19,646 nt of DNA from an uncultured Prevotella sp. (GTDB lineage Bacteria > Bacteroidota > Bacteroidia > Bacteroidales > Bacteroidaceae): NCBI GenBank assembly GCA_947303825.1, contig CAMYZK010000010.1, forward strand, positions 1 through 19,646, read 5' to 3'. Both the position numbers and the translations under genes were made by a program. Within the stretch, counting starts at the first letter, position 1, and the number at the start of each line of letters is the position of its first letter. Under the pieces are notes generated by a model, which saw nothing but the letters and a program-made list of their open reading frames with translations, searched no databases and was not told where the DNA came from. Positions 7,217 through 14,434 of the stretch are shown one piece after another.

Positions 7217-8514
7217 TTACCCCTGATTACAGTTTTCATCACCTCTTCCGGCTCTATTGTAACCTTACTCTCATCAATCATCTTTCGGTCAAGGTTGAAG
7301 ACGTCGGCAAAGAAGTCGTAGACGGCCTGACGCTTGTTCGGGCCGAAGTCGTGACGCTCGCCAGGCAGGTGTACGTTGCGCACTTGTTGTTCGGCACCGT
7401 AGAAAGAGAAGATGCGTCTTATGAAAGGGTATTCAAGCACTGGGTTAGTAGAGGTCCAGTCGCCACCATCGCTCACCAGCAATAGGGGACGTGGGGCAAT
7501 GATGGCGGCCAGCTCTGCCTCGCATGTGCCGCCTCCGGCTAGCTGTACGGGCATGCCGCTCTCACAGGGACAGCCACCGTCGAAGTGGCTGGCCACATGG
7601 ACTATTGGGGCCGAGGCTGTGACACGGCTATCGAGCAGCGTCAAAAGCACCGTGTGTGTGCCGCCACCGCTGCCACCATTGGCAGCCACACGGGTGGTGT
7701 CGATGTCTTTCCTGTTCTTCAACATCCAGTCAAGCAACTTCCATGAGCATGCTGCCTGGAACACATGGGCACGGGCTACGTTGTGGTTGCCCACCTCGGC
7801 TTTAGACTGTGAGTAGCCATAGAGGTCGAAGTCAACGCAGATGGCTCCCATACGTGCCAGGGTGGCCAGTCGCTGCTGTTCGTCATCACGGTAACGTGAG
7901 GGCCAGTGACCGTCGGGACAGATGACAAGTGGCTTCTTGCCTTTCTTGAGAGAGGTGTAGATGGTGCCGAAGACATGTTGGCCAGGTGTCAGTTCCAGAC
8001 AGATGTTCTGGGTGGTGTAGCCATCATGCTTGCGCACCTTCGACAAGATGGGCCTGGGGTCGCTGACACATGAGTCAAGGAAACGGTCAAAGCCCAGCCT
8101 CGCGCGTACTTCTTTTATTAATATGGCACGGCGTTGCTCCCATTGCTCCTTGTTGCTATACTTGGAAGAGAGGTATTCCAGCATCTGCCTGCCTTCATCC
8201 TCATGGCGTCGCGGATATTCGTAGAGCTTTATTTTGTAAGTTTTCTCATTCTGCTTCCACCAGTTCCAGTCGTAGTACTTGCAGATGTTGTCTAGAGTCA
8301 GTTCCAAGGAGTAGGGACGCACACGGAAGTCGGCATACGGCAGGACAACCCCGGCAGTATCTACATTGCTGTCAAACTTCAGTTTCACGCCGAAGTGCCT
8401 ACTCACTTCCTGTAAGATGTTGTGTACCGGCCGTTCATAGCGGGTCTCAAAGGTCTGGGCGCTTGCACAGACGGTTGAGAGGGAAAATGATAATGCTATC
8501 CAGAATGTTTTCAT
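7213..8514 (-). CDS. Secreted alpha/beta hydrolase (acetylxylan-esterase-like) with N-terminal STN-like domain
   Basis: A 433-residue exported protein. Residues 1-20 form a signal peptide (MKTFWIALSFSLSTVCASAQ). Residues 27-97 resemble a short secretin/TonB (STN) domain: VHNILQEVSRHFGVKLKFDSN, a middle strand pair, LELTLDNICKYYDWNWW, then KTYKIKLYE. From about residue 180 there is an alpha/beta hydrolase core: GTIYTSLKKGKKPLVICPDGHW, the nucleophile elbow GGSGG with Ser282, a likely acid near Asp349/Asp352 (LLVSDGGDW), and His388 in PGERHDFGP. This fits esterases that remove acyl groups from plant polysaccharides. It lies 39 bp after the giant glycosidase gene on the same strand, so the two probably act together on one glycan. 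The exact ester substrate cannot be told. Confidence 0.75.
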   Translation of the reverse strand: MKTFWIALSFSLSTVCASAQTFETRYERPVHNILQEVSRHFGVKLKFDSNVDTAGVVLPYADFRVRPYSLELTLDNICKYYDWNWWKQNEKTYKIKLYEYPRRHEDEGRQMLEYLSSKYSNKEQWEQRRAILIKEVRARLGFDRFLDSCVSDPRPILSKVRKHDGYTTQNICLELTPGQHVFGTIYTSLKKGKKPLVICPDGHWPSRYRDDEQQRLATLARMGAICVDFDLYGYSQSKAEVGNHNVARAHVFQAACSWKLLDWMLKNRKDIDTTRVAANGGSGGGTHTVLLTLLDSRVTASAPIVHVASHFDGGCPCESGMPVQLAGGGTCEAELAAIIAPRPLLLVSDGGDWTSTNPVLEYPFIRRIFSFYGAEQQVRNVHLPGERHDFGPNKRQAVYDFFADVFNLDRKMIDESKVTIEPEEVMKTVIRGN

Positions 8515-8535
8515 TTATTTTCGGTCTTTTTGTGT

Positions 8536-8592
8536 CGTTATTACGTTATTACGCTATTTCGTTATTACGTCATTCCGAGATAACGTGATAAC
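8536..8592. repeat. Short tandem repeats of CGTTATTA type across a gene end
   Basis: About seven degenerate units of 8-9 bp (CGTTATTA, CGCTATTT, CGTCATTC, then the inverse form GATAACG) run through the intergenic gap and into the last codons of the glycosidase gene. They encode its final residues around RNDVITK. Confidence 0.7.
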
Positions 8593-11500
8593 ACCCAGGT
8601 CAGGACAGTTGGCAGCCGGGCGGCCGTCAACCATGAGGGTAAGGCCTCGGCCTTGGTGGTAGTGTTGGCCGTTTTTATCCCAGACGATAGTGATAATGTG
8701 ACCACGATAGCTGATGCCGTCGAGACAGAAGTATGCCCACTTGTCCTGCGGAATAAGCGGGTTGACAACGATGCTACCGTCAAGCTGAGGGCGCAGGCCG
8801 CATATGCCGGTGATGATGAGGTCGTTGTAGGTGGAGTGGTTATAGTAGCGCGAGCGCTCACGGTCGCCCATCAGCCAGGCACCATTGGTCTCGTCCAAAT
8901 ACTCGCCGATATAGGGACGGCCGCGGTGATGCTGACTCTCGGTGTAGAGCTGCATCTGCCTGAAGAAAACCGAATCAAGCCGAGGATAAGGATACGGACT
9001 TGTATTCAGATAATTGGCCATAGCCGTCAATGTCTGGGATGTGGCAAAAGGCCAAATGGCTCCGTCCCACTCGCACTTGCCCACACCATGACTGCGGAAC
9101 TCCGGATGACGCCGTTCAGCAGTAGTCAGACCATAGGGTGCAGAGAAGCCCTGTTCATCGAAGACCTGCTTCCAAGCATCGTCATGGTAATTTTTTGGTG
9201 GAAAAGACATCATATACATGGTAGAATCACACGAAGGTATTCCGAAGTACCAAGGAATGTAGCCGATGGCCTCACGCACTTGAGCCAACGTATCGCCACG
9301 CAGCGTCTCATAGAACTGGTGGTCAGCATTCCACAGCTTCGTCTCAATGAGTTGGCGTAGCGTATCTGCCTTCTGCTCATAAAGGGAAGCCTTGGTACTG
9401 TCACCCCACATATAATTAATATACGCGAGGGCCTTGGCATTGCCATACATATAGCTGTTGATGGTGGGGCGAGCATACTGCTTCTTGCGGCCGCCGCTGA
9501 TGCTCTCCTCCATGCCGTCCTGCACGTCACCCTGCCAGTAGAGACCGCTGGGCAGGCGGTTGGTACGCTCCCAGCGGGCATACTCCTCTTCTAAGCGGGG
9601 CTTCAGCGAAAAAAGGAAAGCTGTGTCGCCCTGCACCTTCCACATGTCAAGGATGGCGTAGGGATTCCAAGAAGAGAACTTATTCATCTTCGTCATTGCC
9701 TGACCGTCGTTGCCAAAGTACCAGGTGCGCAGAATCTGGTGCAGGTAGGTGGTGTCGCGCAGCCAGCGGCTCTCCATCACGTGGTGACCGATGGCACAGG
9801 CAATGAGGTTGTAACGGTCGGCATAGCTGCGTTGCACTAGGAACTCGGTCATGCCGTAGCCAACGGGCGTGCGCTTGATGTGCTTGCGCAGCGTCCACCA
9901 ACGGTAGTAGTACATCTCGCGCATCTGCTCATCGGGGCAGTCGAAGAGGGGAATGTTCTCGCGCATCCAGGCCGAAGCCTGCGCATTGGGAATGGTGGTA
10001 ACGATGTTCTCGTCCTCCATCGTATTGAAGCAGTCGGCATAGTGGGCGAAATCGTCATAGGCAAGCACAGCAGTCCTGGTAGCCTCGGTAGTCTCTGCAG
10101 CCCCGGTAGTCACATTGGCCAAGGCAAACCTGGCCACTTTGTCGCTCTCATCGGCACGGGGTTGGTCGAAGTCCTGATCGGCAGGGGTATCGGTGTTTGG
10201 CTCGTGGAAAATGGAACCCGTGCGGAAGACAACGCGTGAAATGCTCTCTACAGGAGTGTCGAACTGGCGAGTACACTTACCTATAGGACTCATAGGGCTA
10301 CGACTTATAGTAAATGCCGCCCGGTGAAGCTCGCAGGAGAGCATTGCTGTAATATGGTAGGTTACGCCTGGCTCATATTTCTTAAGTAGGGTGCCGTAGC
10401 GAGCACCTCCTTTCACGCGGATGGTGCCAGTGCTGTCGGCAACGATACGTGAACAGACGGAACCCTGATCATCAACAAACTCTATGTCCAGCTCACCATG
10501 GTCTGCCTGGTCAAAACGGAGGTCGAACTCCACCTTCAGTTCCTTCGTGTTGGGGATGATACGCTCAGCCTTGGCGTAGTCGTAAGGGTCGCTGTCGTTA
10601 AGCGATAGCCACTGACCGTCGAGGGTGACGGGAGCGAGGAGGGGGGAGTAGATATTCCAGTCAGTAAGTTGCGACAGAGTGGTGAACATACTGAACGAGC
10701 CGTTGGCGTGAGTGGTGGCGTTGAGGCGCACTGGTACGGGGATGCGGCTTACCCACATATCCTCCTTGTTGTTTGAAAAGGTAACCCAGAGGTCTTTTGG
10801 TAGTTTAGAGCCTAAAGTGTAGAGTGTAGAGTTCTTGGACGAGCCAAGCGGCATAGCCGAGCGTGCTGCCGCAGTCCTTTCTGCCAATGGTAAGGCAGAA
10901 GCCACTCTGCACTCTAAATTTTCGATGCCTCTCACGTACTGGGGGCCGTAGCTCTTGTACTGACCGCCATGGCGCAAGGGTGTCACCTCGCCATTGACGA
11001 GCGAGAGTGTGGTGTAGTCCAGCCCGTCGGAGGATAGGCTGATGGCAAGTGGCCAGCGATATTCGGCCGGATTATAGACGGTGGCGTAGGTGCCATCACT
11101 CAGCCGCTGTCCCCATATTTTAGCATTGCTGTTTACAAATCCTGGTGCACGGTCACAGCCCAAGCGTCCGCTCTCAGGCACAATGACCTGCCGCCAGGTA
11201 TTGCCGCCATCAGCAGAAAGGCTTGTCACGGCGTGCTTCCAAAGAGCCACCTTTCGCCCGTCGGGTAGCGTGTAGCCGCAAAACGCCTTATAGGGTTTGT
11301 CAAGGGGTATGAGCTTGTCGCCACGGTCGGCCTCCTCCACCCATTGCATGCGCTGCATTGGGTCGGCCAGCATCTGGTCGATGGCCTTAACGAAGGCCTT
11401 GTCCTTACTCTTCTTATAATACGGGTAAACCGTATTACGCTCTGAGAAACCGTGGTTATAATAAATGAAATAAATGGGGCCGAGCGTGCCGTCCTCGAAG

Positions 11501-12891
11501 ACGCGCCGCGCCACGCGGCCTATGCCATTGCCGTCGTTGGGGTCGTCTTTAATGGTGAGACAGATGCCATAGCTGCCAGTAGCAAGGAGAACAGACGAGT
11601 CCTCATACCAACCTACGCGCTGGTGCATCACTGCCTTGAGATTATGGGCAGGGGGAAAGGCCTTGCCCTCCTTTGTCCAGCCTTCAGGCACGGGGTATTC
11701 GGGGAAAAGCTCTATAGGGGCAGTCCAGGTGTAGCCGTCAGCAGATGTCTGGAGCATGGTTTTGCCGGGAGCCTCGTGTTCATGCCGTGGATCGGTAAGA
11801 TAATGTATGTAGAACTTTCCTTTCCAATAGGCCATCATTGGCTGGTGGTTATACGTCCAGGGCTTCTCGCCACGCATAGTCTGTATGGTATGGACGCCTA
11901 ACACGGGTTTCAGGCCACCGTCGTGACGTTCGGGACGGGCTATGGTCTTACCACTGTAGTGCACCACATCACGGTAATACTTGACGAGCCCCTCCACGAG
12001 CTTCTCGTCGGCCATGAACACCGTGCCATGCTTATGCCCTACAGGGAAGTTGACGGCTCCCGTCTGGTCTTGGAAGGTCTTAAAATCCTTGGTGCGGTGG
12101 GCACCATAAATCTTATGTCGGTATGAGTCGTAGTAGATGTACCACCAGTCACCCACCCTGGCGGTTGAAGGCCCTTCAGTGAAGCTTTCAGTAAAAGGCT
12201 CTGAGGCTGCACTCCACGGACCGTAGGGCGACTGGGCAAATGCCACCTTTATGTTACGCATGGGCCGCGAATTGTCTTTCACCACCATCACGTAGTCCTT
12301 TGTGCCTCGTTTCACCATCGTGGCATCGATGGCCGAGAAGCCGGGGTCGTAAAACAGCTTTGCCTCAGAGAACTTCTTGAAGTCGCGGGTGGTCATATAG
12401 TAGAGGCGGTGGTTGTTCTTGTGATCTTCCTGATAGTCAGGAAATCGGCCGGGTACACACGATGCCCATACAATGAGGAACTGTCGTTTCACGTCATCAT
12501 AAAACAGCTCGGGGGCCCAGGTATTCACTGTGGTGGTGTCCATGCCAGTAGGGATGAACTGCTGCTGACTCCAATGTATTAAGTCTTTCGACGATGAGTA
12601 GCCGAAACCACGGTCTCCCCGCCAAGATGATGTCCACACCAAATGGAAGGTACCATCAGGGCCTTGTACAACCGACGGGTCACGCATCACTTTCTGCGTT
12701 CCCACCTCCGGACGCAGGAACACCCCCTCTATGGAGTCCCATCTCAGGCCGTCGCAGCTGTATATAAACCTCAGACCCTCCGTGGCAGGCTCATGAAACG
12801 AAGTAGAAACATAGATGTCTTTAGCAAATCCTGTCAGGAAGAGACATGCCGTTAGTAGTGTAATTAGTAGTTTGTTTGTCTTGTTGCCCAT
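8554..12891 (-). CDS. Multidomain glycosidase: GH43-like domain, sialidase-like propeller, jelly-roll, and (alpha/alpha)6 MGH1/GH63-like domain
   Basis: A 1445-residue exported protein with a signal peptide at residues 1-23. Residues 25-310 look like a GH43-type five-bladed propeller with all three expected acids: Asp71 (VMRDPSV), Asp189 (SAIDATMV) and Glu239 (FTEGPSTAR). Residues 320-720 form a second propeller of sialidase/BNR type (SADGYTWTAPIEL, SLSADGGNTW, NNKEDMWVSRIPVPV). Residues 740-930 look like a concanavalin-type jelly-roll (KELKVEFDLRFDQADHGELD). Residues 950-1370 look like an (alpha/alpha)6 barrel with WQGDVQDGMEES (Asp1125, Glu1128), CEWDGAIWPFATSQTL and GEYLDETNGAWL (Glu1330, Asp1333, Glu1334), followed by a C-terminal beta-sandwich. 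The reading frame is unbroken. A GH43-family arabinanase or xylosidase activity plus a second exo-glycosidase is likely; the substrates are unknown. Residues 661-697 look like an in-frame repeat insertion. Confidence 0.8.
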   Translation of the reverse strand: MGNKTNKLLITLLTACLFLTGFAKDIYVSTSFHEPATEGLRFIYSCDGLRWDSIEGVFLRPEVGTQKVMRDPSVVQGPDGTFHLVWTSSWRGDRGFGYSSSKDLIHWSQQQFIPTGMDTTTVNTWAPELFYDDVKRQFLIVWASCVPGRFPDYQEDHKNNHRLYYMTTRDFKKFSEAKLFYDPGFSAIDATMVKRGTKDYVMVVKDNSRPMRNIKVAFAQSPYGPWSAASEPFTESFTEGPSTARVGDWWYIYYDSYRHKIYGAHRTKDFKTFQDQTGAVNFPVGHKHGTVFMADEKLVEGLVKYYRDVVHYSGKTIARPERHDGGLKPVLGVHTIQTMRGEKPWTYNHQPMMAYWKGKFYIHYLTDPRHEHEAPGKTMLQTSADGYTWTAPIELFPEYPVPEGWTKEGKAFPPAHNLKAVMHQRVGWYEDSSVLLATGSYGICLTIKDDPNDGNGIGRVARRVFEDGTLGPIYFIYYNHGFSERNTVYPYYKKSKDKAFVKAIDQMLADPMQRMQWVEEADRGDKLIPLDKPYKAFCGYTLPDGRKVALWKHAVTSLSADGGNTWRQVIVPESGRLGCDRAPGFVNSNAKIWGQRLSDGTYATVYNPAEYRWPLAISLSSDGLDYTTLSLVNGEVTPLRHGGQYKSYGPQYVRGIENLECRVASALPLAERTAAARSAMPLGSSKNSTLYTLGSKLPKDLWVTFSNNKEDMWVSRIPVPVRLNATTHANGSFSMFTTLSQLTDWNIYSPLLAPVTLDGQWLSLNDSDPYDYAKAERIIPNTKELKVEFDLRFDQADHGELDIEFVDDQGSVCSRIVADSTGTIRVKGGARYGTLLKKYEPGVTYHITAMLSCELHRAAFTISRSPMSPIGKCTRQFDTPVESISRVVFRTGSIFHEPNTDTPADQDFDQPRADESDKVARFALANVTTGAAETTEATRTAVLAYDDFAHYADCFNTMEDENIVTTIPNAQASAWMRENIPLFDCPDEQMREMYYYRWWTLRKHIKRTPVGYGMTEFLVQRSYADRYNLIACAIGHHVMESRWLRDTTYLHQILRTWYFGNDGQAMTKMNKFSSWNPYAILDMWKVQGDTAFLFSLKPRLEEEYARWERTNRLPSGLYWQGDVQDGMEESISGGRKKQYARPTINSYMYGNAKALAYINYMWGDSTKASLYEQKADTLRQLIETKLWNADHQFYETLRGDTLAQVREAIGYIPWYFGIPSCDSTMYMMSFPPKNYHDDAWKQVFDEQGFSAPYGLTTAERRHPEFRSHGVGKCEWDGAIWPFATSQTLTAMANYLNTSPYPYPRLDSVFFRQMQLYTESQHHRGRPYIGEYLDETNGAWLMGDRERSRYYNHSTYNDLIITGICGLRPQLDGSIVVNPLIPQDKWAYFCLDGISYRGHIITIVWDKNGQHYHQGRGLTLMVDGRPAANCPDLGVITLSRNDVITK
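10801..10922. repeat. Palindromic repeat element inside the glycosidase gene
   Basis: The ends form an imperfect inverted repeat (plus strand: TTTAGAGCCTAAAGTGTAGAG on the left and CACTCTGCACTCTAAAT on the right). Inside are two more stems: CGGCA with TGCCG, and TCTGCC with GGCAGA. The left end has 7-bp repeats (TGTAGAG). It is translated in frame as residues 661-697 of the glycosidase, a low-complexity stretch rich in Ala, Ser and Leu that sits between propeller segments. Confidence 0.65.
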
Positions 12892-12904
12892 AATTAAGTA
12901 ATAA

Positions 12905-12941
12905 CCCGATGATGCACAGTATCTGCTCTTGCATCATCGGG
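12905..12941. terminator. Hairpin between the DUF4923-like gene and the glycosidase gene
   Basis: A perfect 12-bp stem (CCCGATGATGCA at 12905-12916, TGCATCATCGGG at 12930-12941) has a 13-nt loop. Read on the minus strand it lies 20 bp after the lipoprotein stop and is followed by TTATTACTTAATT, so it could be a weak terminator or an attenuator ahead of the glycosidase start at 12891. Confidence 0.6.
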
Positions 12942-12960
12942 GCTGGTGACAGTGTGCCTG

Positions 12961-13617
12961 TTACTTAAAGTCAAATCCTATACGAAGTCCGTCGTAGCTC
13001 TTTGAGATTTCTCCCACTGCCTGCACACTGGTATTGCCGCTGAGAGCCGATACCGTCTGTAGCAGCGTCAGTAGCTTAGTACCTTCAAAGAGCAGACCAA
13101 TGCCGCTGGTGTTGCGCTTCGCATAGCAGTTGATGGTCAGCAGCAGAGCCTTCATTGTTACCTTGCCCGTCTTTTCGTCGTAGGTGTAGTTGCCGCTGAG
13201 GTTCTTGCCTGCAAAGGTGGCAGCAAAGGTGCCATCCTGGTTGAACGTCACCTTGGTGTTGCTCGACTTAACACCCAGCTTCTCAAAAGTAGGTTGCAGT
13301 TTCGATTTTACCTGCGATGCAACAATCTCGCCTCCAGCCTGCGCCAGCAGCTTGTCACTAGTAAAGGCACACCCCGGCTGACTGTATGTCCACGAACCTA
13401 CCAGCTGCTGCTGAGTGGGAATGGTTTTGGATCCGAGCACACTTCCCAGAATATTGCCAAGGGCGTCTGTTGCATTTGCCACATTAGTACCTCCCGTGCC
13501 CAGTACGTTGCCTAGCACTTGAGTACCCACCTGTGTCCATGCCGAGTTGTTTGTACCACATCCAGCCAATAGTGCGCCAGATAGTAGAATAGAACTAAGG
13601 ATAATACTTTTTTTCAT
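12961..13617 (-). CDS. Small lipoprotein, DUF4923-like (lipocalin-type fold likely)
   Basis: A 218-residue lipoprotein with a clear signal and lipobox (LSGALLAGC, lipid on Cys20). A Gly/Asn/Thr-rich linker follows (residues 25-62). The rest, from QQQLVGSWTYSQPGCAF, shows the pattern of a small beta-barrel: VGSWTY start, KVTFNQDGTFAATFAGKNLSGNYTYD, TGKVTMKALLL, GLRIGFDFK end. This matches the Bacteroidetes DUF4923 family as I remember it; members are lipocalin-like lipoproteins of unknown role. It has its own -7 box at 13649-13656 and a leader of about 25 nt. It is upstream of, and on the same strand as, the glycosidase gene, but the hairpin between them may separate their transcripts. Confidence 0.8.
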   Translation of the reverse strand: MKKSIILSSILLSGALLAGCGTNNSAWTQVGTQVLGNVLGTGGTNVANATDALGNILGSVLGSKTIPTQQQLVGSWTYSQPGCAFTSDKLLAQAGGEIVASQVKSKLQPTFEKLGVKSSNTKVTFNQDGTFAATFAGKNLSGNYTYDEKTGKVTMKALLLTINCYAKRNTSGIGLLFEGTKLLTLLQTVSALSGNTSVQAVGEISKSYDGLRIGFDFK

Positions 13618-13648
13618 TGATTTGGTGTTTAGTTAAGCAATTATGCTG

Positions 13649-13656
13649 CAAAAGTA
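13649..13656 (-). promoter_or_regulatory. -7 promoter box for the DUF4923-like lipoprotein gene
   Basis: The minus strand reads TACTTTTGCAGC, matching TAnnTTTG, about 32 bp upstream of the ATG at 13617. No good TTTG is visible at the -33 position. Confidence 0.5.
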
Positions 13657-13696
13657 ACAAATTTTGCTTTAATGTCAGCATTTTTTATGAAGAAAA

Positions 13697-13728
13697 TTTG
13701 GCTAAATGGGAAAAAAAACGTAATTTTG
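13697..13728 (+). promoter_or_regulatory. Promoter of the tRNA-Glu / rpsT unit
   Basis: TTTG at 13697-13700, a 20-bp spacer, and TAATTTTG at 13721-13728 match the Bacteroidetes housekeeping promoter in sequence and spacing. Transcription should begin near 13735. A hairpin (GAAAGACGGT paired with ACCGTTCTTTC, 13743-13769) follows in the leader before the tRNA. Confidence 0.75.
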
Positions 13729-13780
13729 CACCCGATTTTGTAGAAAGACGGTAAGAAACCGTTCTTTCCAACAAGGAAGG

Positions 13781-13853
13781 GGTCCCTTCGTCTATCGGTT
13801 AGGACGAGAGATTTTCATTCTCTAAAGAGGAGTTCGACTCTCCTAGGGACTAC
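13781..13853 (+). tRNA. tRNA-Glu (anticodon UUC)
   Basis: A full cloverleaf can be drawn. The acceptor stem is GGTCCCT with AGGGACT (first pair G-U) and the discriminator base is A. The anticodon stem GAGAG/CTCTC-type encloses loop TTTTCAT with anticodon TTC. The T arm is AGGAG, TTCGACT, CTCCT. The 3' CCA is not encoded. GTCTATCGGTTAGGAC forms the D arm. It is probably cut from a transcript that continues into rpsT. Confidence 0.95.
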
Positions 13854-14007
13854 TATTAAATCTGTCATCTGCGCAGTGATGCACTAGCCGGCTCGCCAAG
13901 TCGGGACACGGTGGCAGGGGGTTCTTTCCAAAAGAGCCCGCCCAGGGCAGTTATAGCGACGTAAGACCCTTAAGCTTTAACATTAAACACTAAACAATTA
14001 AAAAGAA
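13854..14007 (+). promoter_or_regulatory. Structured leader between tRNA-Glu and rpsT
   Basis: 154 nt without a gene but with clear secondary structure. CCGGCT pairs with AGTCGG (about 13888-13904), and a 9-bp stem GGGTTCTTT / AAAGAGCCC occupies 13919-13939 with a 3-nt loop. GTTCTTTCCAA at 13921-13931 repeats the 11 nt at 13761-13771, upstream of the tRNA. No promoter box is evident inside, so the region is probably transcribed with the tRNA. It may bind S20 to regulate rpsT; that is inference. Confidence 0.45.
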
Positions 14008-14262
14008 ATGGCAAACCACAAATCATCGGTGAAGAGAATTCGCCAAGACAAGACAAGGACACTTCACAACAAGTATTATGCAAAGACCATGCGCAACGCA
14101 GTGCGTAAGCTGCGTGCCATGACAAACAAGGACGAGGCTGTTGCTCTGTACCCAAAAGTGCAGAAGATGCTCGACAAACTGGCAAAGACCAACATTATTC
14201 ACAAGAACAAGGCCGCTAACCTCAAGTCGGGTCTTGCCAAACATATCAACAAGCTCTCATAG
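14008..14262 (+). CDS. rpsT: 30S ribosomal protein S20
   Basis: An 84-residue basic protein that binds 16S rRNA early in small-subunit assembly. The N-terminus [21 protein letters not shown] and the C-terminal [17 protein letters not shown] are typical of S20, as is the length. The ATG at 14008 is preceded by AAAAAGAA. It sits behind tRNA-Glu under the promoter at 13697-13728 and is followed by a good intrinsic terminator at 14292-14324. S20 represses its own translation in some bacteria; here the structured leader could serve that purpose. Confidence 0.96.
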   Translation: MANHKSSVKRIRQDKTRTLHNKYYAKTMRNAVRKLRAMTNKDEAVALYPKVQKMLDKLAKTNIIHKNKAANLKSGLAKHINKLS

Positions 14263-14291
14263 CACATTTTTGAATTCTTCCATACGATTCT

Positions 14292-14324
14292 GGCCGTGCA
14301 AGCATCATGCTTGTGCGGCTTTTT
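14292..14324 (+). terminator. Intrinsic terminator of rpsT
   Basis: GGCCGTGCAAGCAT pairs with ATGCTTGTGCGGC (G-U pairs allowed) and is followed by TTTTT, 30 bp after the rpsT stop. Confidence 0.85.
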
Positions 14325-14370
14325 CATGCACGCCTCCTACCCTTGTTTGAGGCAACAATATTGTATGGAA

Positions 14371-14426
14371 AAACAAAAAAAGAGCTGGGAGAAAAAGAGC
14401 ACACCACCGCACCCCTTTCTCCCAGC
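14371..14426 (-). terminator. Intrinsic terminator of argF'
   Basis: A perfect 11-bp stem (GCTGGGAGAAA at 14384-14394, TTTCTCCCAGC at 14416-14426) is followed on the minus strand by TCTTTTTTTGTTTTT. It begins 9 bp after the argF' stop. Confidence 0.8.
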
Positions 14427-14434
14427 ATGTCCGT

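Noticed and set aside
8536..8592. CRISPR array
   Set aside because: The units are 8-9 bp with no spacers; this is a simple degenerate tandem repeat. No cas genes are present.
8653..9360. Open frame of 235 codons on the plus strand
   Set aside because: It lies antisense to the (alpha/alpha)6 part of the glycosidase, which is clearly conserved in pattern. No ribosome-binding site or recognisable domain.
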